From assembly GCA_036362985.1 (NCBI GenBank), contig JAYGXS010000001.1, forward strand, positions 73,108,377 to 73,172,376: DNA of 64,000 nucleotides, given 5' to 3'. The notes under the pieces were generated by a model. That model was not told the origin of the DNA. It saw only the letters and a list, made by a program, of their open reading frames with translations, and did no database searches. Origin of the DNA: Ligula intestinalis (taxonomy: Eukaryota; Platyhelminthes; Cestoda; Diphyllobothriidea; Diphyllobothriidae). Below are positions 35,771 through 62,300 of the stretch, in pieces; the stretch's first letter is position 1, and the number at the start of each line of letters is the position of its first letter. A program made the translations under genes and the position numbers.

Positions 35771-36450
35771 TGGAAATTTTCCGAACAAGATTGTCTCTGC
35801 TTTTAGCTATTACGCGTTCTGTCAGTATGGTAAATCGCGCAATACCATATAATCTGCTCGCTGCTAGAAATCCACGCTTTATGTATAAGCTCAGGTGACC
35901 GAAGAAAATCCGAGCGAATATATGACCGTCTATTTACAGGAGAAGTGCTACGATGATTATTGCCGATTTCTGGGCTTTCCCTTTTTCTAGAGAATAACAG
36001 CGTCCTTCAAAAATATTACGGACTCTTCCTTATCGCTGAACTTACTGATATGATGAAATCGGTTCTATTTACAATTTAATGTTCATTATAGCTAAACTTC
36101 GTGTGGCAAATTCTGGTTAAAGCGCTATTCATTCACAATCGCTGAATGACTTTGGTGCGGATTAAAGTGGATGTTTGAGAAAGCATTTGAATTTCTCGGC
36201 CAGCGTTCCCAGGTCTTCGATTTTTTCATCAGCGAGATTATTCCGTTCGAGTGAAACGATTGTTTAGTTTCTGTGCATTGGGCACCAAGACTACTCCAAG
36301 GACCAACAAGAAAATTCTTAATTTCATCAAACCAGTGGGCCCCTTAATTTCCTTTTTTCACGGGCAAACAATTTGTTTTCTCGTTCATTTTCCATTGTTG
36401 CCTGTGGCGTTGACTGGCGCGCACTTATTTTATGCCTGTGACCTCTGCAG
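35771..36450 (+). other. Upstream flank of the KAT2 gene; first exon not found
   Basis: The first exon(s) of KAT2 and its promoter should lie here or farther upstream, beyond the PLE. A frame at 36251-36646 opens with ATG but runs into the known exon out of frame, so it is not the N-terminus. No convincing donor-flanked coding exon was seen. Confidence 0.4.
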
Positions 36451-50114
<13,664 letters not shown>

Positions 50115-51580
50115 TCTGCGTACCTGTTGCGCCAGCCTACTTATGTTTAGGTTTTTTCATTCTCTAAACCTCAACCTTGTAAAGTTACTTTCTGCTTCGC
50201 TTACATATGTGTTTGTATAAAGTATCCCTATTGTCTAGTGTATTGTTTCTTCCTTACTTACTATTGTAGCATTTTTCTGTGAATACAAAACTTCTGTGCT
50301 TCGACTAGCCCTTGTTTTGCTGCCCTCTTATTGTGACCTTGTCGCTCCTTGCTTGCAATGAAAAAGCTTTCCTGTTTTCAGGGCGCGGTGGCGTTGGTCT
50401 AATAAGTAACCCATATTACTCATACGGATAAATTAGCCTGTGTAAGTGAGTATATTTGACGCGAATAGTTGTTAAAAACCCCATTTCCGGCGAACTGCTC
50501 ACATCAAGTAGTCAAGTGATTTCTTTTTAAATTATGCATAACGCTGAATCAGCCTTCTGCGGTAGTATGTAATAGTTCACTCTCCTACGGACTCACCTTC
50601 TGAGATACTTGTAATTTAGGTCCTTTTGAATCCAACGGTATCCAGAATATATAAATCGGTTTATTCTGGAGGAGAGTAGAGGAATCCTTAATGTACGACT
50701 ACTATGTGGATGCTGGCACATCAGTACGACTTTATTTCGTGTTAGCACTGAAAACGGTTCGTTTTGATTGTTTTTGGTGACCGGGAGAAAGCGCTCACAA
50801 AGAAGTAAGTGTTAAGTAGGATGCTGAAATTACTGCCTTGGGGATTCATTCAACTAAGTTGACTTGTGTACTATGGCACCTGGAATCGGAGTTAGTTACT
50901 AGCCCGGAAAAGGGTCGGAATCGATTTTGTCCTGAAAACGAGTGTGGCGGGCGACTGAAAGTCGAAGGGATTCCTGGTCCGGTTCAGTTTGTCTCGGGCG
51001 TTTGTCCATCCAAAGATTTCTTACCATGGCAGATAGGCTCTTATCGATCGGTTACGAGACTTACTCGTTCCGTCGTGCATCTGAGCTCACTCTGGACTTA
51101 AGCTATCGCAGGGGGTTGCGTAAGTTAAACCTTAGCAACTGATATCTTCAAACCATAGTTACTTAGTGACGAAGAAGTCGGTGGAGGCCAGAATAGAAGG
51201 AATATTTTATTGTGTACACAGAGGAACGAAGAACAGATGGAAGAAATCTGACTTGGGAACACGACCAGCTGGATCCAAGTGTCAGTTTGACAGCAGTCAG
51301 GCCAGTGGACAGAGAAAACATTCACGCGTACAGGCTTGCCATTCGTAGCTTGGCCAAAAAGCAATTTTGCGGCAACTGTGCTTTCTGATCCAGGTGTCGA
51401 GACCAGCGTCTGTAAGCCTTCAGGTAAGTTAACTTCGACGCGAGCTAGTAACCACAACGCAAACAGCCACACAGTGGATAACTATATCGGCAGCATGACA
51501 TTACCGACAAAGAAAAAGGAGGCTGGAATGACCACTTCTGGTTTATTACCTGTCATCAGCCGACTTTACCCAAGCCAAGA
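50115..51580. other. KAT2 3' UTR and intergenic stretch
   Basis: Sequence after the KAT2 stop is T-rich. I did not see a convincing AATAAA signal within the first 300 nt. Short frames at 50838-51142 and 51125-51650 have no recognisable domain. Confidence 0.45.
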
Positions 51581-51587
51581 TGTTTCG

Positions 51588-51655
51588 GCACCCGGGGCTC
51601 GAATCCGCGACCTGTTAACTAAAAGTCCAACGCTCTTACCACTAGGGTAGGCCCT
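51588..51655 (-). repeat. tRNA-Lys(TTT)-like SINE head
   Basis: The - strand has an A box (ctagtggtaagagcg), an anticodon stem with loop 'cttttag' (anticodon TTT) and a B box (ggattcgagcc). It is followed by non-tRNA sequence. It may be a SINE or a tRNA pseudogene, as the acceptor stem pairs only partly. Confidence 0.6.
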
Positions 51656-51879
51656 AAGTAGTGGTCGTGGGTTAATCACGCTGATTAAAAATAACTGTCA
51701 AGGGGACATAGTGGACATTTGTCAGCCGGGGGTGGGAGCGATCTGCAATCACAACCTGGCGTCAGCCACGGAAGAGATGGAGCGTCTGCATTAGCGTCAT
51801 CTGACAGCACAGTACTGGCTTTGCTAGCCGCATAGCCACTGTCACGGCTGTTGCTATCACCCGTTGGCATAGGCTCTTA

Positions 51880-52400
51880 TGGAATTTAGTTGGTGTCTGG
51901 TAGACAACCTGAAAAGCTTCGTTGGGATCGCTCCCGATTATTCGTATCGACTAAATGTTCGAAGATAGAACTAGAAATCGATCTAGTTTCACCTTTTTTC
52001 AGGCAGGCCCGTATGCGTTTACACACCCTCTTCCAGACGCCTCGTTGTTCGGCCAATGTATCCTGCCCCACAGGAGCAGGAAAAAAGTAAATGCCCATCG
52101 ATCTGGCCTGAAACGAAACTCGGCCTTTACCTCCCAAGTATAGGAGGAGAGAGTTCATGCAGAATGCACCTCTTTTCAGTTCGGCTTTCATGAATGATAA
52201 ATCTCGTAAAAAGCATTGGAACGTCTTCACGCCTCAACGCTAGCACAGTAGCAAATCTATCGAGGTCTGCCCACCGACACTTCTTCACATGCAGTCGTAC
52301 CAACTGTTTTCTAGACAACTGCTCACTGATGTTTCGCACAAGCCGTTTGGATCTTTATGATAATTTCAAACGGGGCACTGTGGGGTTAAACATATAAAAA
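51880..52400 (-). mobile_element. Penelope-like element GIY-YIG remnant (YIGRT type)
   Basis: In mixed - strand frames: CSCGAGYIGRTTRRLEE near 52080-52030, then RVCKRIRACLKKGETRS and SSSIFEHLVDTN. YIGRT followed by a basic helix, then HL..T.H-like sequence, is the PLE nuclease layout seen at 12140-12389. Upstream, ARTEKRCILHELSP-like sequence probably continues the linker. At least two shifts. Confidence 0.6.
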
Positions 52401-53099
52401 GTGCGACGTTTATTTGTTACGAAGCTCCCCTTGTAGCCCTTTCTGTGAGACTTTAAGTTTTCAGCCATTTTCTGTACAGTTCTAAGCGCTTTGAGGTCTG
52501 AAACTCGCGAGCCGAGTATATTTCTCTTTTTGGACCTATTCATAGTCTTTTAAGATTCTCAATGTTCGCCCAGCGTGCCCAAGAAATCCATAAAATTGGT
52601 TTTGCTGGTTGAGAACAACAACAACTGACCACAGTGCCGGTGGGAGAACTCTTAATATCAGCTTGTATACTCACAGTCTTATTTCCGTCGATGCCCACTA
52701 CACAGCCTGCAGAAGGCTGTCCTAATGTTTTTTCCAGATTCATAAAGAATGTGTAACTACTCCTGGTCTGCAAATATTTCGTGGGGTAATAAATGCAGCT
52801 GCGAGGACAACTTCATCTCGCTGCCTCAGTTGCGTACTGCAGTAGTCCTCATTATCTGCAATCAGGGGAAGATTGGTGGTCCATTGTTTTTCAGCAAACC
52901 ACCAAACGAAAAGCATTTTAGGAGACCCGGGATCTTTAACTTAACGTTTTAGTTAACGCTGATTGGTTGTCTGTGACTTCTTTCTGGTTGTTATTTTGGG
53001 CCTTATTTGTGAGGAACTTCCTCAATGATCTTTCCCTTTGCTGTTCACATCAAACGCCTTTCCGTATATTAATCTGTAGGCTATTTATTTAACTGCAGC

Positions 53100-53346
53100 A
53101 TGGCGCCCGTCGATCCCCTCATCACCGAGGAGGCCGCTCCCAATGTCACCGGCAAGGCCGAAGACGAGGAGGAGGAGACGCCCCAACTACTGCCATCATT
53201 CCTCGCTTATAACGGTTTTTTGGATGACTGTCTGGCAGCTAATGGTGACAGTCGGACTACTTCATCCATCCAATTTCTGAGCAGTGACGTGAAAAAGAAA
53301 CCCTGCATGCTTGGAATTGACGAGGCGGGTAGGGGTCCTGTGCTTG
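53100..53346 (+). CDS. RNASEH2A: RNASEH2A exon 1
   Basis: Opens [16 protein letters not shown] and continues through an acidic run to [12 protein letters not shown], the first catalytic motif. It ends one base into a Gly codon at 'gtgagt'. Confidence 0.9.
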
Positions 53347-56300
53347 GTGAGTCTGGAGTTTTTTGCAATATGACTTTTGTCTAGCCATCCTCTGCTAAAT
53401 CCTTAGTGGGTGCTGCTAGAAAATGAATACTACAGTAGTCGCCCACGGTTAATAGGCCCAGCCGCGTATTAAGCCCAAGTCAGCTTGGGACGGAATTTTG
53501 CATAGCAAAATCCGCCGGCTTATAAGCCCAGTCGCCGGCTACAAAGTCCAGTTTGCCAACAAGATAGAGTGAGATTCTCATCTCTGCGTGCGCAACGCGG
53601 TCTACAGGCATCAGATTTCAAAAATTAGACGATTTCTAGTGCCTGGAAAAGGACATCAAAGAGCACTTGCGAGTGAAGCTTCCTCCAAAAGAACTGACAC
53701 TAGACCGCTTTTTCAAACGTGTTGCAAATCATTTTTTTGATTTTGTTATTACGTAACATACAGACAAACAGAATTATTTTCTTGTACATAACCAAGCTCC
53801 ACACATAATACAGTGCGTATGTAATGTATAGTGCCTATCCTGCGTTTGCTAATCAAGAACTAGGACTCTCCGGTTATTGCACCCGCCGCTTATTAAGCCC
53901 AATTTGGTCTGGGCCCGAGGTGGGCTTATTAGCCGACGACTACTGTATTGGGGTGTACCACTAGAGAGAAAATAAAGGACATCCCTCACTTGCGGCTGGG
54001 ATAAGGAAACTGGCATTTTGATTATAATAAGTGATGGGGTCCGTCGCTACTTCCACGAGGTCAGACTAACAGCAGTGACTTCCGCATTATCTACTTTACT
54101 TACTCACCATGTACTGATAGTTGGACCAAGCTAACGTAACCAATGATCGATTCGGATGCCAAAGCGCACGAACCCCTCTACTCGTGCCACATGCGGCCTA
54201 GTCGCTGCTCGATATGTATCGAGCTACGAAAAGGCCGACTCCGATTTCACGTAGATGAGAATCTCAAAAAACCTTTGTTTCGAAGGAACCATTGCAGCCT
54301 GACACTGGGTCCTGTGAAGGACCAAATTGTCGTCCATCAGCACCCACCTAAGCCGTGATCATTAGCACGTTATAATAGTTTCAATCCCGCCATATATAGT
54401 ATGAGAAGTACGCTGATTCCATATGAAAATGAATTCCCCCTAGTAGCTTTCTCACTTGCTCCTTCCCCCACACACCTGTCAATTAACGGATGAGGAGATC
54501 GGGCATAGTCTGAAACTACCGTCTACAAACACCGCACACAATCTGGCAAAGCAAATCGCATGCTGGCTGCAGGAGGGCTGCATGAGGTGTTAGGGGGGGG
54601 GGGTCTAATTTACATGCGTGTTGAGGAATAATTATCATATGCAGTCTAAGGTTAAGTACGTAGGCAGGTCCTATGAGGTGTGCTGGTGGGTTCTGCCCTT
54701 TCGTATTTTACCGAGGATTTTAATGCAGAGGTTTAGGACCGGATGCCCTTGAACAGCGTGTGCAAGTGAGATAGATGTGTTTCGGCGCCTCAAGCACTGA
54801 TTCGCCTGTCAGTGCACTGAATTTGCTAGTTACCAACAAGGCCGACACATGCTTTGAAAGCGCACTCGCAGTAGGAACAAGTTAGGACTGAGCCGATCTT
54901 GCTGGTGAGAAACTAAGGGTGGTTTTCGAGGTCAGAGCAGCTGGAGTATCCTCACTGATGACGCCAGTGTTGGTATTTTATGAAAGTATAGACGGGCTGG
55001 TTGCCCTGACATTGCACTGGGTCTAAAAAATATCCGGAAGAGCACGCGCGTGCCCTGTATATCCATTAGTACTGTTATCGGCATAGCGGAGGTTGAGTGC
55101 TTGCACCGTTGACCAGCGAGACTTGAGTCATGCAAGCCTCTTTTTTGGTAGCGGCTTTTGGGTTCGGACACTCCCTTCCGTCTTGATATTCGTGGCTGCC
55201 GAAGCCGCACTTGCGAAGGCCACATTTCGGCTAATACGATAACACCTGCAGGAAAACTCGTAATCTTGCCCCACAAACCTATTAACACTGCTGCCTCTAC
55301 CGTTCCACTCCCCTCTCCAGCATCAGTGGATGCAGGGAACAGTAGTCCTGGGTTCGCCAGTGGCCACTGCTACCTGGAACAGCAACAGGGAATTGCGGGC
55401 ACCATGAATCTCTCATGCTGCTGCCTTTTCTGTCTTTTCCTTATGATTGTACAAACGCTGATTACAAACAGGTTTTAGACGCTATACACTACAGCCACTA
55501 GACTAGGTGCCAATAAAGAGGCCGTATACTAGAATAGCACGTTCTGGAACGCTCAGTTTCTGTTACAAGTTACTCATGTAATAACCCTAGGTCTGGTTAA
55601 CAGGGATTCGAGCCAGAACTTTTTTTGGAAATTGGTATGGAATACTTATATGGTTTCAGGGACAGAACATGGGAACAGGAACCGCCCGTTATACATATTG
55701 CTTAACGCTAAGTTCCGCGAAAATCAGGGTTAGGGCTAAGCGTCCAGTTAGTGTTAATATCAGAATTACGATTAAGGTTGAGATTAGGGTTAAGACAATA
55801 AATATCTACCCTTCATGTAACGTGACACAAGGTGTATGGTATTGTTGTGTTGGGCATTCCGATTTCCATGTCCTATCCGAGGGGCCAGATGAGTAATCCC
55901 GACTATTTATTCCACTGATTTGAATTATCTTCTCCTGTCTGTCGTTTATTTGGATTTGACCTTAGCCTTTCCATCATGCCTTAGCCTGTCGTCTTGGCCA
56001 TCTCATCCACCCTTCTCCTGCTTCTTTCTGCGCTAGTTCGAGTCTTCTTTTTTGTCACAACTGCTTAACCAATTTTTGCGCAATTTCAGGTCCAATGCTG
56101 TACGCCTGTGCAATTTCCCCAACCAACAAAAGTGAAATCCTCAAAGGGATGGGCTTAGCAGGTTTGTGGAAATTTACTATGCCCTTTTTAATTAATCTGT
56201 GAGAAATTTCAAGTATCACGACCCGCACCTTCTCGAAGACTGGCAACTGCTAATCCAATCCTTCACGGTCTTCTTGACGCGACCTTCACGTATTCATTGT

Positions 56301-59300
56301 TGGCTAACAGCAACCACATCGCTGTGTTGGCAAATATAATGTCGTTCCTTGTCTGTTGAAACAGTCAACGTTACGAGCAATGCGGAGCTGTCCACTAATC
56401 CTTGTGTGCGCTTTAAATTTTCATTTGAACAGTGAAACTGTTCCGAGCTATCGTTCTGTAGCTACGCATCGCTCGTCAGTGTCTTTATTTGCAAGCGTTT
56501 TTCTTTGGCGACCAAATCTTTCGCCTTTCTTTTGATAGATCGCCCATACTCCACTTTCAGTAGCCTCAAGTTTATCCCTGCGCCATTTGTAGAGATCTAT
56601 GAGCGAATGAAGACGTTCGCGTCCCAGGTATTTGCATGAATAAGGAAAAAGGGTTTTCGAGCACCGGATTAATTTGTTTATTGTTCTGAGCTTTCGGGTT
56701 CTTGCGGGAGTCCATCGTAAGAGATAAAAGTGTGTTTGGCAACCCTTCTTCCTCATTCATAGAAAGCTATATACCTCGTCAATTCGCTGCTGAAAACTTA
56801 ACTTCACTTAAGGTCTGTCATCTCTACTGAGTAATTTTGCGATATATTTTTTAACGCGCATCAATGATATTTTGCGTAGTCTGCCGGAGAACTTTCTGCT
56901 TGTTTAGACGCAATGTTCTTAAGCTGCTCCATTGACTGCGATGTCGTTAGGCGAATTATATTTCTACTTTAATTGCCTCGCAGACTGGGGGCCTTGGTGA
57001 TTACCGTTTGCTACTGCGTTCTACCTCGATTTATTTTGCTTCGCCTTATCGAGTTTCTGTTGCGGTGCATAAACTTTAAACAGTAGCAGACGTTTGCATT
57101 GAATCAGTGAATACTGAAACCTCAAGTTTTGAGTCCCAGAGTAAAATAACATACGTGCATACAAGTGTTCACTGTTAGTTGTCCTTCCAGGTTTGGATCT
57201 TTCGGCTTACCTTTAATTTCTGCACCCAACTGAGCCTAGGCTGCTGTGCTCACAAGAAGTCGCTGCCTCACTGGCATTACCGTGTTCAAGGATTATTCAC
57301 GAGATACCGTGTGAATTTTCTGTATACGTCCGTCAACAGAAGTCGTCAATTTTTCTCCTTCTAAGTTATATCTAGTGTTTTAGTTCGTCGAAGTCGGACT
57401 GCGAAAAGGCCATGGTGAAATAACATATTTTGTATTGACTCATGGACTCATGGAAGTGCCTTTGGCGAAAGTCGTGATATTGTATATTACGTTCGTTGTC
57501 TTGGGCCTCAAATCGTTGCACATTCACATTGCTGCTATGCGTTTACCACTCAAAATTGCAGTTACATCTAGTACCTACGGTATAAGAAAACCCCGTAGTT
57601 TGCCTGGATCAGCTAGCGAAAATGAATGACCGCACAAGGAATAACCGCAGGATTTTTACCATGCAGTTTCACACTGATCCTTGCCCGAGATCCAGAATGA
57701 TGACTTGAGAGTTTCCACTTTTTAAGCCTAACCGTGCTAGCGCTTTCCTTTTGTTTTCAATTTGGTAGATTCCAAACAGCTAACGGAGGGAAAGCGCGAA
57801 GAATTGCTGGAAAAAATGCTCGCAAACGCGGAAGGGATCGCCTACGGCATCCACAACATTTCGCCGATGGAAATAACTGAGAAAATGCTCAGCAGGTAGG
57901 TGAGATTGTCTCCTACCGCCTCCACGAAACTAAACAGAGTTCCGCATCAGTATTTCCACTTGCATGCATCTTTACCCAGGCAACCCTTACCTACTACTGC
58001 TCTCCGATTATGTCTCTGATGACGAATCCGCGATGCATCTCAAAGCGTCAGGCGAATAAAAGTATTGTCTCAGCGATCAAGCCGTCTTCTTCCCAGTATA
58101 GGCAATGTAATGCTTTGTACACCCTAGTCTTTGAAACCTGGGGTGGCGGTCAGCTGGCCTATGCGGAGGAGGTATAGTGTCGTTCATATAATCGCATCTA
58201 CAGCAAGTAAACAACGGTAATGACAAAAAAGACTAGCAACATGTGTAATAACAATAAAATGAACTGGATTTTATGCGCTGGTAACGCTGACTAATTCCTC
58301 CCTACCTGTCCACACTTGCTTCGGTCCAATCCCTCTTCGTATCTACTTCTCGGTGCAGAGGAAGCAGCAATATACACTCCTGATAGCACCATCACCACAA
58401 TAACCGTGAATTCTACTGTCAACCCTCCCATTCTAGTGTAGTATAGACCTTTCAAAGCGTGCGATCCGCCGCTCAGATCAGAACCACAATTTACTAAAAC
58501 AGTTCTCGTTGGTTACCACGCCAAGTTAATTTAATTACTTACTGCTTTTTTCCTCGCTATCTGAATGCTCCTGGCATTTGTCTGGTCCGATAAGCATTTT
58601 CTGTCTCCCGGAGATAGTAACTCATTGACAGGTATCCGAGCCAGCTAAACGCCTACATGGACGTTTGCAGTATTTTGATTTTCTGTATTAGCATTAGTCT
58701 GTATTAAAGCATTTTTTGTCATCCGCCTTGCCACTGTAAAGAAATAACTGTTGAGCTTAGACAGCTCCCCGCCCATTTAGCATGGATATTGCTCAGATCC
58801 GCAGTCCGCCAAGATAGGCTTTATTCGTGTAGTCTCTTACACCATGAATTGGCATAGAATGAGCTTGTCCTCCAACAATGAGGAAAATGGGCCCAAGCCG
58901 TTACTCCGCCGACGGTATCCATAGTTCCTGAGACTTCTTGCCACCCAAAATTTATTTTGATGGTAAACGTAACTTATATGACCTACTAAACAGGACATAG
59001 GGATAGGAACGCTCCGCCCAATTAATGCAGATTGCTCTGCGCATAATTCCGGGGTAGGAAAATATTTCGCGTTTGAACCCTTATATTTGCCTTATCCTAA
59101 ACCGTAGCCGTAATCTTAGCCTTTACTGAAACCCTAACCATGTAGCTATTCGTAATACTAACTTGCCTTAGTGCTAGCCATAAATCCAACCCTATTTTCC
59201 CTGAAATTTGGCACAGAGTCACCCATATTTTGAGCTGCTCCTGTTCCCGCTTTCCGTTTACGGTACCAGATAAGTCAGCCTTGACGATGAAGGTTGGGGA

Positions 59301-62300
59301 TGTGAAATTTCCTGTGGTAAATATTTTGTCATTTGATTTCATCTACCGTGCTCCACTCTCGCCTGTTTGTCTCTTAAGCACCAAAATCAGTCTCAACGTG
59401 ATCTCACAGAATGCAGCCATTGGATTGATTAATTCAGCTCTCGATCAGGGTGTCAATTTGAAAGAGGTAGGCGCACTCTTTTTGTCATCGTTGCTGTCGT
59501 AACACCTCCTGTTAGAGGATTTTAACAGTCACACTTTCCTTATTTCAGGTCTACGTGGATACAGTAGGCAAGGCTGACATATATCAGGCCTACCTGCAGT
59601 CGCTTTTCCCAAAAATCAAAATCACCGTGGAAAGTAAAGCCGACGACACCTATCCGATCGTCAGTGCCGCCAGTATCTTCGCCAAGGTAAGTACTCAAAC
59701 CTTCCTCGTTCCATAATTCGCCTTCTCACTCTCCGCCTCTCCTCCCTCTCCCTTGTCACTTTCTAGGTAACTCGTGATCGACTCTTGGCGCGGTGGCCCA
59801 CAGCCGGTCGTGGTAATATTCCTCCCAACACCCCGCTCGGCTCGGGATATCCAGGTGGTAGGTCAATTCGCTTCCTTATATTTGCTGACTTTGCTTGGGT
59901 TCCCTTCTAGATTGAAGTTTATTCGTCTTGCTGGTTTTATCGTTGCTTTTTTACTTAACCCTCCCACATATAGAGTACCTCTCTTAGGTTATTTTCCTAC
60001 GGGCCATGGTAGTACCTAAGGAAAACACATGCGTTCTGTTCTTCTGTCCTTTAGGGTTGGATTTCTTCCGACAATGACTCACTATACGACGATTCTACGG
60101 TCGTATCTGATGACATAGGGTAGTGCCTTACATTTGGATTACTTTTAAGTGATAGTAGACTGGCTTTGCATCTACCGCACTCTCGCTTTCCTAACCCATG
60201 TTTGCCTAAGAGCCAAGCAAACCCGAGGTGGGATATGTTGCATGTGGCTTGCAACCTATTAAAATACGCTAGCTGCCTTGGCTTGCATGGCTGACTCCTG
60301 ATGAGATAGCCCGGTCCCGTGTCAACCTGCACGCTTTTCTGAATTCGTGCAGTTTCTCACCTGCACGACGTGGTTTCTAAGATACCCCTTTCCGTTTAAG
60401 CGTTGTTCGCGTACAGTTGTGGACCAGTATGCGTATCGTACACCTAGACATTTCCAAAACTTGGTTGGCCACCTCGCCTGTGATCGTCATTCTGTTTTTG
60501 TTTTTTGACTGGAACTCAGTGGATATAAGAAGAGTGGTAGTGAAGACGATGCTGCGCAAGTTTACCTCCCTGCAAGCAGCTTTGCACCTAAGTCACCATT
60601 GCGCTTGCTTCGAGCTCTGTACAACCTCATTTTAGCCTATGACCCTTCCCAGTACCTAGAATTTACGCGAACCTACTACTATTGTCCCCGGCACTGCTAC
60701 GGAAGAGCACAAGAACACGCTCGGCCACGGAAAATGACTTGCAGCATGTAAATGCTGCAAGTTATTTTCACCGAAAAGCTGCCTGCCCCGTTCCGATTGG
60801 TTACGTGCTGTCCAATCCATGTGAGGGAAAATTTGCAGAAGAGCAAAGCAACTTCTCGCGGATATGAACCAATCAGATCTGACAAGAGCTCTGTGGCTAC
60901 AACCAATGCGGGACGCTGTCGGGGGCACGTTTATGTAGGGTGTCCATGATGTCTGGGTACATAGGTAATAAATACATACCTTAAGAACAAAATAATTTTA
61001 TTTAATTATAATGTTAAGAAATTCTATTTTCAAATGATTTCCATTATTTGCAATGCATAATTCGATGCAAGAGTGCAAGTCAGTCACAGAAAAAGGCTCC
61101 AGGTCATTTATTCAGTGCGCATAGCGAGGAGGCGTCAGTATTCACGGTTCAATCAGATAGGACGGTAAATCAACAATTATTGACGCGTTGTCAATCCATG
61201 GCGTGGGAAAAATAACATAAATAAGTAAAATATTAAAATTCCTTTGTACGCAGACTTTGTGTACACCGTGAAGTATGCAGAGTAGAAGACGCCCTTGTGT
61301 GTTTACCGTGAGATTGACTCATCGTTGGAATTGGCTCATGCCTAAGAAGGTTCTGTCGATAGATAATGTACAAAATTTCACTGCGTTTGGCTTGCCATTT
61401 CAAATGCGAGTAAATGTGTGCCATCATTGTGTCCACCTCCCATTCCCAGAGAAACAGCTTGCTTAGGTAGGTTTGCTTTGGATGCTTCATGCTGTAGATG
61501 GCAAGGGAAAACATTACTCGTATTTATTTCTTATGTCCTTCGGACATTGTAGTCTTGTCCTCCGTATTCCCATCAAGAAATAGTCCGTATCTTTTGAGTA
61601 ACTCGTTTCTTTGCTAATAAAAGTGAACATGCGAGTCCGAGGAAGTAATTGAGAAGTAGAAGACGACTCGATCGCTGAGACAATATGTTTATTTGCCTGA
61701 AGTTTCGAACTGTGTCGTAGATTCATCATCATAAACATACTCACAGAACAGTAGCAGAAACAGTTTGTCTGTGCAAAGGGTCCTACCGTAAAATTTAAAC
61801 GGACAGAAAAATTCGATAAATGCCTTAGATGTGCGCTGATTCGTTGCGTCAGCAATGAACAGCTGGCCTTGCGGTGTTGGCATAAGATGATGTGGTGGCC
61901 TGTCTGTTCTCCAAGCGGCGATTTGCGTTGGCCAAATTTAGTCTCAGCACCCAATATGGATTGGGCAAATCGCTGCACTTGTTGATGGATTGGGGGCCCG
62001 TGTACCATGACTCAAGTAATTCTCAGCACACTCGATTGTCACCTCTTGCGAGAATTTTGACCTCATCAAATTTGAACATGTGGCCGGGTCTTGTCGAATG
62101 AGTCGCAACTTGAGAATTGGCATCATTTCGCCGCACTGCTGCCGCGTGTTTGGCAATTCGCGTCTTGAGAAGCTGGCTAGTTTCTCCGACATAGTTGCTT
62201 TGCCCGCAACTGCACCAGATCCTGCAGACGACTCCAGATGTGTCTTGCCGTGGCAGTGGGTCCTTCGGTTTCATGATCCGACACCTTATGGTTGCTTCCG

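Noticed and set aside
55690..55900. Interstitial telomere array
   Set aside because: TTAGGG words are irregular and interspersed, never in clean tandem. A decayed dispersed repeat explains them better.
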